From Steinernema hermaphroditum (Eukaryota; Nematoda; Chromadorea; Rhabditida; Steinernematidae), in contig CM059622.1 in NCBI GenBank assembly GCA_030435675.1, positions 2,604,001 through 2,668,000 on the forward strand: DNA of 64,000 nucleotides, given 5' to 3'. A program made the position numbers and the translations under genes. The notes beneath the pieces were generated by a model, which saw only the letters and a program-made list of their open reading frames with translations, was not told the DNA's origin and searched no databases. Positions 34,568 through 45,700 of this stretch are shown piece by piece (the stretch's first letter is position 1; each line of letters begins with the position of its first letter).

Positions 34568-35233
34568 AAATGGCTCCTGTGGGTGCTTGCCCTGATCAGC
34601 GCTCTCTCAGTGGTCGCGTTCCTCGTTCTCACTCTTTATGACATCGGATGGACTTATTCCTACAAGAATCACGGCGTCCACCCAAAGAAAGGATGGGAAA
34701 TAGCCCTTCTTGTACTCAGCGTTGGGATATCGCTTGCTGGAATCGTCATTCACCTACTCATTTTTCTGTCATTACGCCTTGGATCGAATTGGCGACGAGG
34801 GCACTTCGTCATTATCGTCTTCTTGGTGTTCCAGGTACCCGTTCTGTCGATATATTTCGACGAAAAATGTCTCACATAGGTGTACATGATGGCCAGAATG
34901 ATTATTCTTTTATATGTTGGAAGTAGAACCATCGCCGAACGGAAAGGAACTAAAGCCGATCCATTTGCAGGTTTATGCCCGATTTGTTATGGATGTAATG
35001 TATGTCGTTTAGTGGTTCTCATTGTTTTCGGAACACTGTTCTTCATCAACGACGTCATCAGCTTTCTGTTCTTCGTTACGCACTTCCGCATTCTGAAACA
35101 GGAAGTGCACGAGAGAGAATGCGAAGAAGCTGCACAAGAAGATCAACGGAGTGAATGCACCAGTGAACCAGGAGGTCGCTCGCGGAAAGCGACAGAAACG
35201 CCGTTTGAAGAGTGGGAGGGAATTATTTTATAG
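34568..35233 (+). CDS. small multi-pass membrane protein, paralogue G (5' end unresolved)
   Basis: An exon at 34568..34834 begins after a TTCAG acceptor with KWLLWVLALISALSVVAFLV (TM1). It continues with a TM2 ending in IVIHLLIFLSLRLGSNWRRG, then TM3 to VFQ. A 45-bp intron leads to 34880..35233. Inside that exon a 42-bp segment (34971-35012) has GT...AG ends and a length divisible by three, so it may be spliced or retained without a frame change; removing it gives DPFAVVLIVFGTLFFINDVI in TM4. The tail is acidic and Ser/Glu-rich, ending EEWEGIIL. A first exon with the ATG was not found. Two damaged relatives follow downstream. Four TM segments and a cytosolic tail are seen; the function is not recognised. 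Confidence 0.55.
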
Positions 35234-35870
35234 CATTAGCTGAACGCCTGTTTTAATAAATTAACTTGATTATCGATTAGAAGTTGTCCTGTACCCGCAT
35301 CACCCAAAAGCTCGCTTTTGCACTTGCTTGCTGAACTAGTCTTCCTGAATGAAGAAGATGTAGAAGGCAGTGCTGTATTTCTTTTGTCGTTCATGTCGTG
35401 ACTCACCTGCTTCCCGTTTGTCGTTGGACGTCATCCCCGCCAACTCTATAAGCAACGAAGTTTCGGAACCGTATCTCGTTGGAGTGGTGACGGCGAAGGC
35501 TTTGACTTGCTCGATTTCTTAACCGTTCAGTTTGTCTTCTGGGCGACTCGACGGCGACGACACGGCTCTATTCGGCTTACTCTCTAGTAAACGGATTTGG
35601 GAATGTCGAAGCAGTCGAATGTGTTATCTCCATGTGCATCTCAACGAAAAACGAGTCTGAGTGGATTTCTAAATATTTAAATGGCTATACTAATCGAAGA
35701 AGCGTTCAGCTGATGTTATGAGAGATACACACGTAACTCACCTGCGTCCCTGCTGTCCAACATGCACTTTTCAGGTGACTAGGATTATGATTCACTGCAC
35801 CACACGAACGACAATCCTGTTGACCTGTTGACTTCGAAGATCAGTCATTCACTTCACTTTACCAATCAGT
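35234..35870. other. intergenic stretch, nothing supported
   Basis: No open frame with a recognisable feature was found between paralogues G and H. Confidence 0.3.
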
Positions 35871-36532
35871 TCGTTGATGTATTCAGCGCTTCGTTGTATA
35901 GGATGGTCCGTATTGGCCTTGTATGGCTGCACTAATTATATTTTCGTATCTCTGACCTTCGTCGAATGTGCATTTCTGTTCGCCATGGACATCACCTACT
36001 TCACCTCCTTCACAGTCCAATCGTTTGGCCCACCAACAGCCGCGTGGGCATATTCTTCTTGGTGTATTTAAGCACTCCCGTTTTCGCCTGTGGTTTGGTT
36101 ATTCATATCCTTACTTTCATCGCTATGTGGCGCGGAAGAAAATGGCACATTCGTTGCTACGTTGCATTCCTTTACTATCTGCTACAGGTCAGTTCGTTCG
36201 ATGTGTTCAACTATGCTCTGTGTTAAATAGGCGTACATTGTCACTGAAGGCGTACATTGAAATCTGCTGGGTCGTCGCTGTGTTGTAGTAGTGACTGCAG
36301 TGACTTGACGAGTTACGATGTGACGACATACAGTAACGACGCTGTTAGGAATGCGAGTGAGATCAGATGGTACTATCCTCCACCTCCGGAGACCGTTCTT
36401 CCAGTCACTCAAGCGCCAAAAAACGAGCCTTCGGAGGCAGTGATAAGCTCTGCTGCTATACCAAAGAGTCTCACAAGCTGTCCCGAAGGTAATCCCGTCG
36501 CGACAATCAGCAGCCTGGAGGAACCCGAGTAA
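35871..36532 (+). pseudogene. small multi-pass membrane protein, paralogue H (frame broken)
   Basis: TM1 (FVSLTFVECAFLFAMDITYF) is in one frame. TM2 and the following loop (IFFLVYLSTPVFACGLVIHI, then MWRGRKWHIRCYVAFLYYLL) are one base out of frame. After an intron at about 36188-36229 the next segment contains a tandem duplicate AGGCGTACATTG and further stops. The terminal part ends in a Pro/Ser-rich acidic tail (CPEGNPVATISSLEEPE) resembling the tail of G. It is most likely a pseudogene, though sequence error or an unrecognised small intron cannot be excluded. Confidence 0.45.
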
Positions 36533-36539
36533 TGTGTTA

Positions 36540-38032
36540 CTCTCACGGCTGTGATCATCATTCGTATTATTCATTCCAATAAATGATACATATTATAACA
36601 ACTTCTCTTTGTGATTTTTCCTTCAATTTTGGGCTTAGGCTTCGGTTTAGGATCGAATCCAAATGATCTCATGAGAAGTATCCATCACCATAAATATCGA
36701 CGGCATCCGAATCCGCATCCGCTTACAGAAGAGTCTTATCCACCTGACTAAAGTTTTTTTCGAGCCTCAGCGAACCATTATTCCATATCTTGTGCGATGA
36801 GATGTTTCTTGCCGTCGGCCGGTTGGTAGAAAGCACACGATCTAAGGTTTTTCAGCTCATTTTGGCGTGGGTCTGAGGTGATAAGATCCTCCCTTGGTGA
36901 ATTCATCAGCAGTATACGATCGAGGGAGAAAAGGTCCCTGTGACGTTGATGGCCTTTCTCTGAATCCGTATCGGAAGCCGTTCTCTCGTAGCAGTCCAAC
37001 CCCGGGAGAAGTGGTTCAGTGACACAACTTCCGGATCAAGGACCCATCTGTCCGAAACAGACGCAAGCTTCGATGAGCCCAACTCCCGATAAGGAGAAGT
37101 TCCGGCACCATTTCCATCACCAAAGCTTAAAGCTTTTTAGGCCTCAGTCATACCACATTTCATATCTTGTGCGATGACATCGTCTAGATCGTCTTGCTGT
37201 CAGCAACCTGTTCTCCACGCGCGTGTGACTCACTTGATGAAAATGATGTCACCGTTTATCATACGTTCAGTTTATCTTATCGCTACTTGCAAAAGGATTT
37301 ATACGTAAGATTGATTCATTGGCAGTGTCAGAGTCAAAGTTGCTGTGTCACCAACATGTGCGGACGACAAGTGTGCGACTTACTTTTGATCATCCTATGC
37401 AGATATTGATTCTTTAGATGGCAACTGCTTGGATCGCCTCCGTGCTGACATGCGCCGAGTGTGTCTTCCTCCTGGCTATAAGCGTCATTGCTGTTGTTGT
37501 CAGCGGCGAACACGATCAATCTCCTAGCTTTCTCCTTTTCTCCTTCTATTTCAATCTAGTCGTTTCTCTGCCGGATTCATCACACATCTTCTTCTGTTTG
37601 CGGCCATTGGGTTGGACAGGAAATGGCGGAGAGGCTGCTTTGTTCTCATCCCGTACTTTTTGTATTCTGTACATAAAGAGCTTGTCAACTATGGTTTTGT
37701 GCAAAAACAAGAAGTGCATCTTGTTTCCGTGGTCTCATTATAAGAGTCCACACAGTCGAGAAGTGTCCCCTATAGACATATGTGCATGGCCATAGCCATC
37801 CCTATCTACTAGATCGAATTTGGCCGTAGGCACACATTAGACCTGTCCAGAAGAAAGTAAGAGAAGAACAGTGTTAAAGGAATAAGATAAAACTCTGCGG
37901 AAATTTCGAGCATAGCGGTGATGGACCACTCTTTTCGATATGTATTCATTGCTGACAGATCAGTAATGTTATTCTCATCTCAAATGATGTAATTTTTTAC
38001 GCATTCGCCTTCACCTCCTTCTCTGTCATCAC
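36540..38032. other. mostly unassigned stretch around paralogue I
   Basis: Apart from paralogue I no gene is supported. A 13-mer from the hairpin at 866-909 recurs at 37836. Confidence 0.3.
37418..37740 (+). pseudogene. small multi-pass membrane protein, paralogue I (fragment, frame broken)
   Basis: After a TTTAG acceptor the frame reads MATAWIASVLTCAECVFLLA (TM1, with the C-AECVFL motif also seen in H). The matching TM2 and basic loop (AGFITHLLLFAAIGLDRKWR, then RGCFVLIPYFLYSVHKE) are in another frame, as in H. No TM4 or tail was found. Confidence 0.4.
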
Positions 38033-38035
38033 CAA

Positions 38036-38379
38036 CAAGGGAACCTCGCGAAGTGATACGCGCCGATCGGGCTGTGGTGTGGTGGGACGGATAGAGGGTG
38101 GGCTGGGGAGTCGAACGCACATAAACTCCGCGGCCCGAAATTAAGGGACGAACCCAAAACATGGCCACGAAGTTGTGAAAATTCACGACACTAGGTACTA
38201 GTACGACCGCAATGCCCTTTGTAGTGGGCGCGCCTGTGGTCGAGTGGTAGTGGTCTCGGACGCCAATGTTTTGAGTGGTCGGGTTCGAACCCCTGAGGGT
38301 CTAGACTTTTTTTATTTATCTTCAATCGACCTCTCTTATATGTTTTGTGCGTTACTCTGATTATTTTTGCGACAGTCTA
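38036..38379 (+). repeat. left terminal inverted repeat of the Tc5-like element
   Basis: 344 bp, reverse complement of 40455-40798. It contains at about 38227-38310 a tRNA-like stretch with an A-box-like TGGTCGAGTGG and a perfect B-box GGTTCGAACCC. It is followed by TTTTTTT after GTCTAGAC, which could end a pol III transcript. Confidence 0.8.
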
Positions 38380-38504
38380 ACTCTCCGAATACAGGAAAAA
38401 ATATGAATTCCTTTAGAACCAGTTGAACCAATTGAAGAGCACGAACTTCTGATCAACTGATCATACTGATCAACACTTTTTAATTACATCGTATATCAGA
38501 CGCA

Positions 38505-40253
38505 TTAAATGTGAACACCATTACATATGTGAGTTGAAAGAATAATGGTGTGATCAATACAAAAGAGTTCACAACAATGAGCACATTTGAAAACCACCGG
38601 ACACCCACAATGACACAATGAACCGAATTCAGGAAAATTGAAACAGAAACTGTCAGGAGTCAAAAAAGGCACTTTTACACGCTGCATCAGACCGGCCTTT
38701 TGCCATGCGAGCATAATCATGGGTCGGAAGCGAGCGGCAGTGAATTGGAATACAAGCAGGTTAAGCATATTCGCAATGTTTCGTCTTACTGATACGATGA
38801 AATCCGGTCTCAAACGACAGAGAAGTTCAGTGAGATGGCGGTGGAACGCCTTGAGTTGTCGGTTGAAAAACACATCAAGGGGTTGTACGTCACCGGTTGT
38901 ATGTGGCGGGATAACGTGGAATTCAATTTGACGATTCTGGGTTCCAAATTCGTTCATTGCGCGGTTATATCCGCTCCAAGAGTCAATGAGCAGAACGGAA
39001 TCCTGGCCGCCGTTTGGAAGAAATACATCTGAGATCCATGTGCAGGCTAGATCAGCGGTCATCATGCCGCTCGCCGAATGGACGCAGTGCAAAAATTGAA
39101 ATTCCGCTAATTCATCACGGAATTTGGCTGGGGGGTGGCGCTCATGAAAGCAAACCATCATGGGGGTTTGCAGAAATCCATTGGCAGAGATGACCGGTTG
39201 GAGAGTCAAGCTGTGGGTCAGAGCGTTCTCCCTCTGGACGACAACTCGGACTTGCTTGGAACCTTTGATCGCCAGAGTTCGGCCAGCACGTAATTCAAGC
39301 TTTAACCCTGTCTGGTCGGAGTTGAAGATCTACAATCCAACCCATACTACATCCTCTTTTGAAGCAAGGTTTACCTTTTTTTTTGTTCGGGTGGTTTGAA
39401 ATTAATGACTTCATGCCATCGCGGAACTCTTGACACACCTCTTTCTGACGCTCTACATCGACGAATTGCTTTGTTGTAGTTGATTGGGTTACTTTTCGGC
39501 TCACGATGTTATTCTTTTTCTTAAATTCCAGAATAAATGTTGGGCCGGCCTGAAATGTCCTCATAGTCACAAAAAGTGTAAGATAGCGTACTTTAAAAGT
39601 CGTGTGGTTCTTACGACGTGCGATTTCGAGCGCTTCAAGATGCAAATCGCGATCATTTATGTGGTGGCCGTTCCTAACCCACTCTTGAAACGCTATCAAA
39701 AGCTCGTCTTTTATCTCGGCCTCTTCAAGTCGTACGGAATGGGTTATATACCTTCGCATTCTGCAAACTACCAATTAAACCCTATACTATGCGATTGTTC
39801 TGTCACCTCGCAAGATCAGCTCGAGACTTTACCATTTTATAGTGGTGTTGAATGTCCGCGAAGGTCATCCCGTTTTCATCATGATCCTTCACAATTCTTT
39901 CCATTTGAGATCGGGAGTACTTGAATGACGTAAGTTTGCGTTTAACTTCTTCGATCTCGGTATAATCTTCGCCGCTGCTCTCACCATCGTCATTTTCTTG
40001 AGGGTCGAATGTAAGAGATTCGTCAGCTTCGCGGATGCCAACAATGTATTCTAATAATAATCTAACAATTTCTACGGAAGCACGTTTGAAACTAACCAAT
40101 AATTGAGGCGCAGATGGATTCTTCGGCATCAGTGAAGTGGTAGTCACATTGGTCAAGTGGGAAGCGCATCGAGAGAAGTTTTACGATATTGCTCGGATTG
40201 AACCCACGGTCTTTAGGCGGTTCCAACAGTGCTCTCTTCTTTGTCGCCATTCT
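38505..40253 (-). CDS. Tc5-like transposase (multi-exon)
   Basis: Exon 1 is 40097..40253 (start MATKKRALLEPPKDRGFNPS) and exon 2 is 39833..40050. A later exon holds AEIKDELLIAFQEWVRNGHH and, after an intron, the CENP-B-type AGPTFILEFKKKNNIVSRKV. The last exon (to 38505) begins IFNSDQTGLKLELRAGRTLA. The DDE-type triad is visible as Asp in NSDQTG, Asp in VLLIDSWSGYN and Asp in TTGDVQPLDVFF. A Cys/His-rich end (CHCGCPVVFKCAHCCELFC) closes the protein. The junction before the last exon is out by one base at a run of nine A (39376-39384), so this copy is either inactive or has a homopolymer sequence error. The enzyme would cut and paste the element by its terminal repeats. Confidence 0.7.
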
Positions 40254-40454
40254 TATAACCTGAACGAAGTGTCTGAACGTTGCCTGAACAGAAGTGGATA
40301 ACTGCAAAATGCGCAAAAACGCGGTAGATGCACGTAATTCTTGTGGACGACCTTATATTTTTACACAGATGCAAGGGACCTTGGAAAGTCTACCTTCAGT
40401 AGCAGAAAAATGAATTCGTGTGTTTCTGGAGAAACTGGTGCCTTTATTCTAGGC

Positions 40455-40798
40455 TAGACTGTCGCAAAAATAATCAGAGTAACGCACAAAACATATAAGA
40501 GAGGTCGATTGAAGATAAATAAAAAAAGTCTAGACCCTCAGGGGTTCGAACCCGACCACTCAAAACATTGGCGTCCGAGACCACTACCACTCGACCACAG
40601 GCGCGCCCACTACAAAGGGCATTGCGGTCGTACTAGTACCTAGTGTCGTGAATTTTCACAACTTCGTGGCCATGTTTTGGGTTCGTCCCTTAATTTCGGG
40701 CCGCGGAGTTTATGTGCGTTCGACTCCCCAGCCCACCCTCTATCCGTCCCACCACACCACAGCCCGATCGGCGCGTATCACTTCGCGAGGTTCCCTTG
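40455..40798 (-). repeat. right terminal inverted repeat of the Tc5-like element
   Basis: Mirror of 38036-38379, so the tRNA-like A/B boxes here point toward the element's interior on the minus strand. Confidence 0.8.
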
Positions 40799-40950
40799 CA
40801 AGTGTCGACAATAGATCAATCGATTGGTGTTTGTTTTTGAGAGGAGTTGCATATTTCTGCCGATAGTCCTTGACGTAGATAACGACAGCTCAGCATTTGA
40901 AATAGGAAATCAATAGAAGAAGAAAGGCTGAGAATGACGGGAAAAACATT

Positions 40951-41032
40951 CGCAGTCAGCAGGATTCGAACCTACGCGGGCAGAGCCCAATTGATTTCTA
41001 GTCAATCTCCTTAACCACTCGGACATGACTGC
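40951..41032 (-). tRNA. tRNA-Ser(AGA)
   Basis: An 82-nt minus-strand cloverleaf. The acceptor strands GCAGTCA and TGACTGC pair. The A box is TGTCCGAGTGG, and the anticodon loop CTAGAAA gives anticodon AGA (codon UCU). A long variable arm (GGGCTCTGCCC) typical of class II tRNA-Ser is present, and the B box is GGTTCGAATCC. No intron and no mismatch in the main stems. It lies 150 bp from the Tc5-like element. Confidence 0.93.
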
Positions 41033-41184
41033 ACGTGATGCGATGCCCGCTCTATTGTACATATCGATGATATTGAATTGGTCATTTCAGGGCGCTCTCC
41101 TGAACCCGCGCAAGATGTGCCCGTAGCGTTGCATCCGACATCGACAGCTAGGCTTACATTCATTTCGTTAATCGCTATGGATGT

Positions 41185-41241
41185 GCAGTCATGTCCGAGT
41201 GGTTAAGGAGATTGACTAGGAGATTGATCCTGCTGACTGCG
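41185..41241 (+). pseudogene. deleted tRNA-Ser copy
   Basis: Starts exactly like the tRNA-Ser(AGA) gene (GCAGTCATGTCCGAGTGG...GATTGACTAG) and ends with its 3' strand (TCCTGCTGACTGCG). It lacks the 3' side of the anticodon arm, the variable arm and most of the T arm. It is 57 nt, in opposite orientation to the intact gene and 153 bp away. Confidence 0.8.
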
Positions 41242-42371
41242 AATTCTTTTTGCCTCTTTTTATTCGATCACAGCGATCTGTTGCCAAAACATCTGCAAAT
41301 CGTAGTTTGTATGTCGCCGCGGCGCCAATTTGTTTATGTAATGTTTCGGCGGGAAGAAGGCGCGACGCCACAAAGGACAAAGTCGTCCTATCGATTGACG
41401 CTAGTCGGTTCTGAACCTTTTAGAAATATACGAATGTAAAGAATGTAAACGAGAGGTTTATATATTCAAAAGAGGTATATTCAATCTAAACCTTCCCCGC
41501 GTAACCATAAACCTAGGCCTAACTAACTGAGTCTGTATGTTATTGGGTGCGAGAGGTGTGTATAGAGATTTCTAAGGAAAAAATGTGTTAGATATTTGTT
41601 AAGTCGATGAATAAGTCAAAGAAAAGATGACTGACGAAATAAAGTGAAAGGATTCGTGAAGTATGATTAGAAGCACAACGTAGTAAATGTCATTTCACTG
41701 AATGTTTATAGGGTTTCCGCGGCCGATCTGATGTCGACGTTGATTTCGGAGCCTCTTCTTCACAAAAGCGTGAGTTTTTTATATTATGTATTCTTTATGC
41801 TTTTCGGACCATCACGACCATCACGGAGTGCTCAGAACTGCTCCCGACACATAATATTTCTCATATAATTTAGTGTAATTTTCTGCTCAAAAGAGACCAA
41901 CACTTCTTTGTCGGGCGACTTTCTGCAACTGTCACCCAACACCGACCAACGAAGAGGACGCGAAATCCAGGTCAAAGTCGGAGGCCCCGAAGCCCGTCAC
42001 GTCGAGCTGCCAAGGGCCGACGTCGATAAGAGAGCCGCGGAAAAGGGTCGTCGGTGCTCTCGTTCTCCCAGTCGGAAAACTTCAGTTTGGCTGGCTCACC
42101 AACCCGGAGATCTCAAGCGGTTGCGTTTCCGACCGCTTCACCTCCGCCCTCATTTTAACCACCACTGAACTGCCAGTTCATGGTGCATCGACCGAATCTT
42201 CGGATCGCCAGCTGCCCGCAACTATTCATCACTCAGACGAGGTTAATTAAATCCCCCTCTCGCGTCCACCTGACGATTTCAAGAGTCCCAGTTATCGCGC
42301 CTACCAATTTCCTACCCGAATCTTCCAGAATTCCCCCTTTCCACCAGATCCCACCGAAACTGACTGCCAGC
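41242..42371. other. stretch without a firmly supported gene
   Basis: Open plus-strand frames at 41890-42170 (for example reading REIQVKVGGPEARHVELPRA or, in another frame, GKLQFGWLTNPEISSGCVSD) look protein-like in composition. They cannot be joined with confidence to a gene, but may belong with the OB-fold-like fragment that follows. Confidence 0.3.
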
Positions 42372-42674
42372 GGGAACTGGGCCTGGAGAAGCACTCATTC
42401 TGAAGTGCAATGCTGTTGTCAGAAACGGGTTCACTCAGAAAAGCGGCAAGCTTCTCGTTGCCCTTGAAATGATCGGCCTCAAGCGCGTGACCATTGCACT
42501 AAAAGCCTGGGAGAGAGCCTCGGAGAGGTTGAAAGAAGCCCTGATTGTAAGTTATTCTGCTAACGGATACATATTGCATATTTACATTTTCAGGGCTCAG
42601 TGTTCAAGTTAACAGGGTTGAAGATAGTTCCGTCCAGCTACGATGCCTCCGACACTGGTCTCCAATCACCTTAG
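42372..42674 (+). CDS. possible OB-fold (RPA-like) C-terminal fragment
   Basis: One exon to 42546 reads GEALILKCNAVVRNGFTQKS then GKLLVALEMIGLKRVTIALK. A 47-bp GTAAGT...TTTCAG intron leads to 42594..42674, which reads GSVFKLTGLKIVPSSYDASD and stops. 'KRVTIALKAWERASERLKEA' followed by 'GSVFKLTGLKI' has the rhythm of an RPA-type single-strand-binding OB fold (strands 3-5). Upstream exons are unclear. It could be a host gene or Helitron/Polinton debris; identity is inference. Confidence 0.3.
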
Positions 42675-42782
42675 AGGAAACATGAAGATTTCGCAGCCAT
42701 AGGTTGACCATCGCCACCAGCACATACTATAGAGAGCACACTACCTCTCTAAATCATTACATTTTATTAAAACAATTTATAA

Positions 42783-45700
42783 TCATAACATATTGGGGTC
42801 ATCGTCTGACTCCTCCAACTCGGTCTCTCGCTCCAACTTGTAGAGCACGTTGTACATCTTCGACGGCGCTCCTTTTGTCTTCGCCGGCGGTCGTTTGTAT
42901 CCGCGCGCTCCGTGTGCGTCCTTGTCGTATGCTTCGGAGTCGATCATCGCTCTCACTAAACGACGACTTTGCAAAAGTAGCTAGATATGAGCGTTGATCA
43001 CCTTCAGCCATAATTTCTTCGTGATTAATGGTTTCTCTGCGACTCCAAGTGAAGATGCGCTCAACTTTGGCTGCTTCGTGGAGGGCGCGCATGAGTGTGG
43101 TGAGGCGATGTATCAGAAGGCCAGCGGACTGAACGACAAGTATGCCCATGAAGATGACAATGATGCCCATCTCGAGTGGGTCGATCTTCAGCGCTTCTGT
43201 CGTCGTTTCGAATTTTCCAGTTAGCTCATTCATTTTGGTCCACTGGAAGCCATCTGAAAGCTAGAACAGTGAAGAACACGTCTATCATTCTCTTCACTAA
43301 CCATATGGAAGCCACTTAATGGACAGCACATCCTTGTGTTTCTGGATTAAGAATATGGCGAGCACGAGAAGACCGTTAACAAGGAGAATCGCGAACGCCA
43401 CTTTGTTTCGCAAGTCGGCCAACCCTTTGACCTGCTCTATCTTCTCTTCGGCACTGGTTTTTATCGGCTAAAGGCAAAAAGCTATTACTGCACAGAAGCA
43501 ATGCAGCAAACCTTCAAATATCTCTCGATTAATTCACACCAGAATCGTTCCTCTGACGGCTTCAGCCGCCCTTTTTCGCAGCCTTCCAAGTACTCACTGT
43601 CCATCCAGTGGTATCTATTCACGTCACAGCCCAAACTGTCGCCTTCTTGCGCTTCATTGAGCGCCTTCGCGGCGGCTTCACGCGTTCCCCAGTTGATAAC
43701 GTTCAGATTAATAAGTGAATACAAAGATAAGAAGATGTAAGTAGCCGGAATCATCAAGAAGAATATCGGACCGAAGACGATGTTGTAGAACTCGTGAGGA
43801 TGCAGGAGAGCGGCGGCGAAAAATACAGAAACCATGGTAAGCACGAAGACAGAGGTTGGAGAAAGAGCAGCTGCAATGCTACAACTCATAAAAGCATGCC
43901 ACGCCCCTACTTACTTTCTAGGATCACCTGACTTGCGGTAGCCACCATCACGGCCAGCATAATGAACGCATAAACGATTGAGATTATCTTGGCGGACATG
44001 AGTTGCCATCGAGATTGTAGAACGAAACAACATAGCACAAACAAGCAGACGGGAATTGCGTTGAGCACCATCATCACCCAAACGCCTGCTCCGAAAGCGG
44101 CAACCTGGAATATGCAGCGATCCAGCCATCCGATTCAGAGATACACACAAACCTGTGCGAATACAAGCATGGAGAAGATAATAGAGGGACCGAGCATGGA
44201 GAACCCGATCACCAGCATTTGATACAATATATACAACGTCGATACATTTTTGTTATTGGCGCACACCTTCTAAAAGCTTGAAGGGTAGAATCAGGCATGA
44301 GCACAGGGAACAAACCTTGTAATCGGCAAGCAGATCGAAGGTATTAGCAACACTTGAAGGCGTCCAACGCCTTCTTTGATTGAAAAACTCCTCAAATCCT
44401 TCTGGAGCAAAAGTCTCAGCATAGGATGAGGCGTCATATTCTATTCGGTAGCCCTATAATGAGGTTGTATAGTGTACTTTTTAGGTAATTATTGCCTGTT
44501 TCAGCAGGAGTGTCGATAGCCAACGATCTTCACCCTGATCGTACTGTACGAAATGCAATGGATCGGCAGCGGTTTTGGTGTACTTGTGCATGACATTGTC
44601 GTCCATTAGGGCCGAGGCACGGAACAGCGAGAAGCAGCCAGGGGCGCATAGCACGCAGCCGAACACGTGCTCTGCCGCCTTTTGGAACCAGTGACCAATG
44701 GCGTACTCGAACTTCTGGTACCAAACCATGAGACCTAAACACAACAGCTACAGCAGGCTTTCTCGAGCAAGACTGACCGTTTCCAATGGGGTGAATACGA
44801 CCACAGGCACAGCCTATATCAGCTTTAGTTTTCATAAGATTCAGCAGCCGTACGACCGATTCCGGTTCAAACTTTGAGTCACCGTCGATGGCCATTATGA
44901 ACGTGTTGTCCGCAGAGTGCTGACGATCTTCTATGGTCAAGTGCGAGTCCATGATTCGATGGCCAAGAAGATAGTACATGTACATGACCTGCGACCAACG
45001 CTTCTTGTGGCGCAGCAGCTTCTTGTCTTTAAGATGGACAAACAGCAGTGTTCCCGCCGGAAGCTGCATCACCAGGCGACCACCATAGGGCGTTGTCACG
45101 AGAATTCGTTGACTGTCGGGTGCGACCACATCTTCAGCTACCCTGCAATGGATACATAGAGGCGCTAGGACAGAGCAACACGTACAGAGTCAGTTCAACA
45201 AGAAGGTCAAATAGCTGCTTGAAATAAGCGTTGGGCACTCGTCCACACTCGGGCATGTCTTCCCAGGCGTCGTCAAAGAAAATGTGAGCTAAAACACGGT
45301 TATGACAACAGAAGAAAACACCCAGAAAACCTTCGAGTTTGAAATTCACGCCGTCATCGCACGGGTTACAGTAAAGCCGCCGGCGATCTTGCTCCTCATC
45401 TAACCTAAAATGCATAGTAGTACCAATGAGAACATAGCGCTGCCCTACTTTATGATCGACTTGATCATCTGCGCCATTTCGACTTTCGTTTCGTGCCACA
45501 TAGTCGCGCAGATGTACAGTGTGAGGTAGTCATAGAATTCGTCGTCACCCGAGTCATCCGACTCGTCGTGCCTCTTGCAGTCTTCGTCCTATAATATGTC
45601 ATATTACAAGCCACGTCCGTGTACTATCATATACTCACGCGTTTGAGCAGGTAATGGTACACTTCTATAGATGACTCGATCGTGTACGGCGAAATAATCG

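Larger units (their letters stand above)
38036..40798 (-). mobile_element. Tc5-like DNA transposon with 344-bp terminal inverted repeats
   Basis: The left repeat (38036-38379) and right repeat (40455-40798) begin CAAGGGAACCTCGCG and appear identical by eye over 344 bp. They flank one multi-exon transposase on the minus strand. CAA occurs directly outside both ends, which would be a 3-bp target duplication; Tc4/Tc5 elements also make 3-bp duplications. Length (2.76 kb), long inverted repeats and a CENP-B-like/DDE transposase fit the Tc5 group of the pogo branch of Tc1/mariner. Near-identity of the ends implies a recent insertion. Each repeat includes a tRNA-like segment. Confidence 0.75.

Noticed and set aside
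38227..38310. Genuine tRNA genes in the Tc5-like terminal repeats
   Set aside because: The B box is perfect, but the acceptor and T stems do not pair properly, so it is a tRNA-like relic at best.
44530..45129. One 199-codon frame through the chitin synthase catalytic region as a single exon
   Set aside because: After HPIGNG the frame loses family similarity; a GT-AG intron at 44735-44777 restores the expected [16 protein letters not shown].
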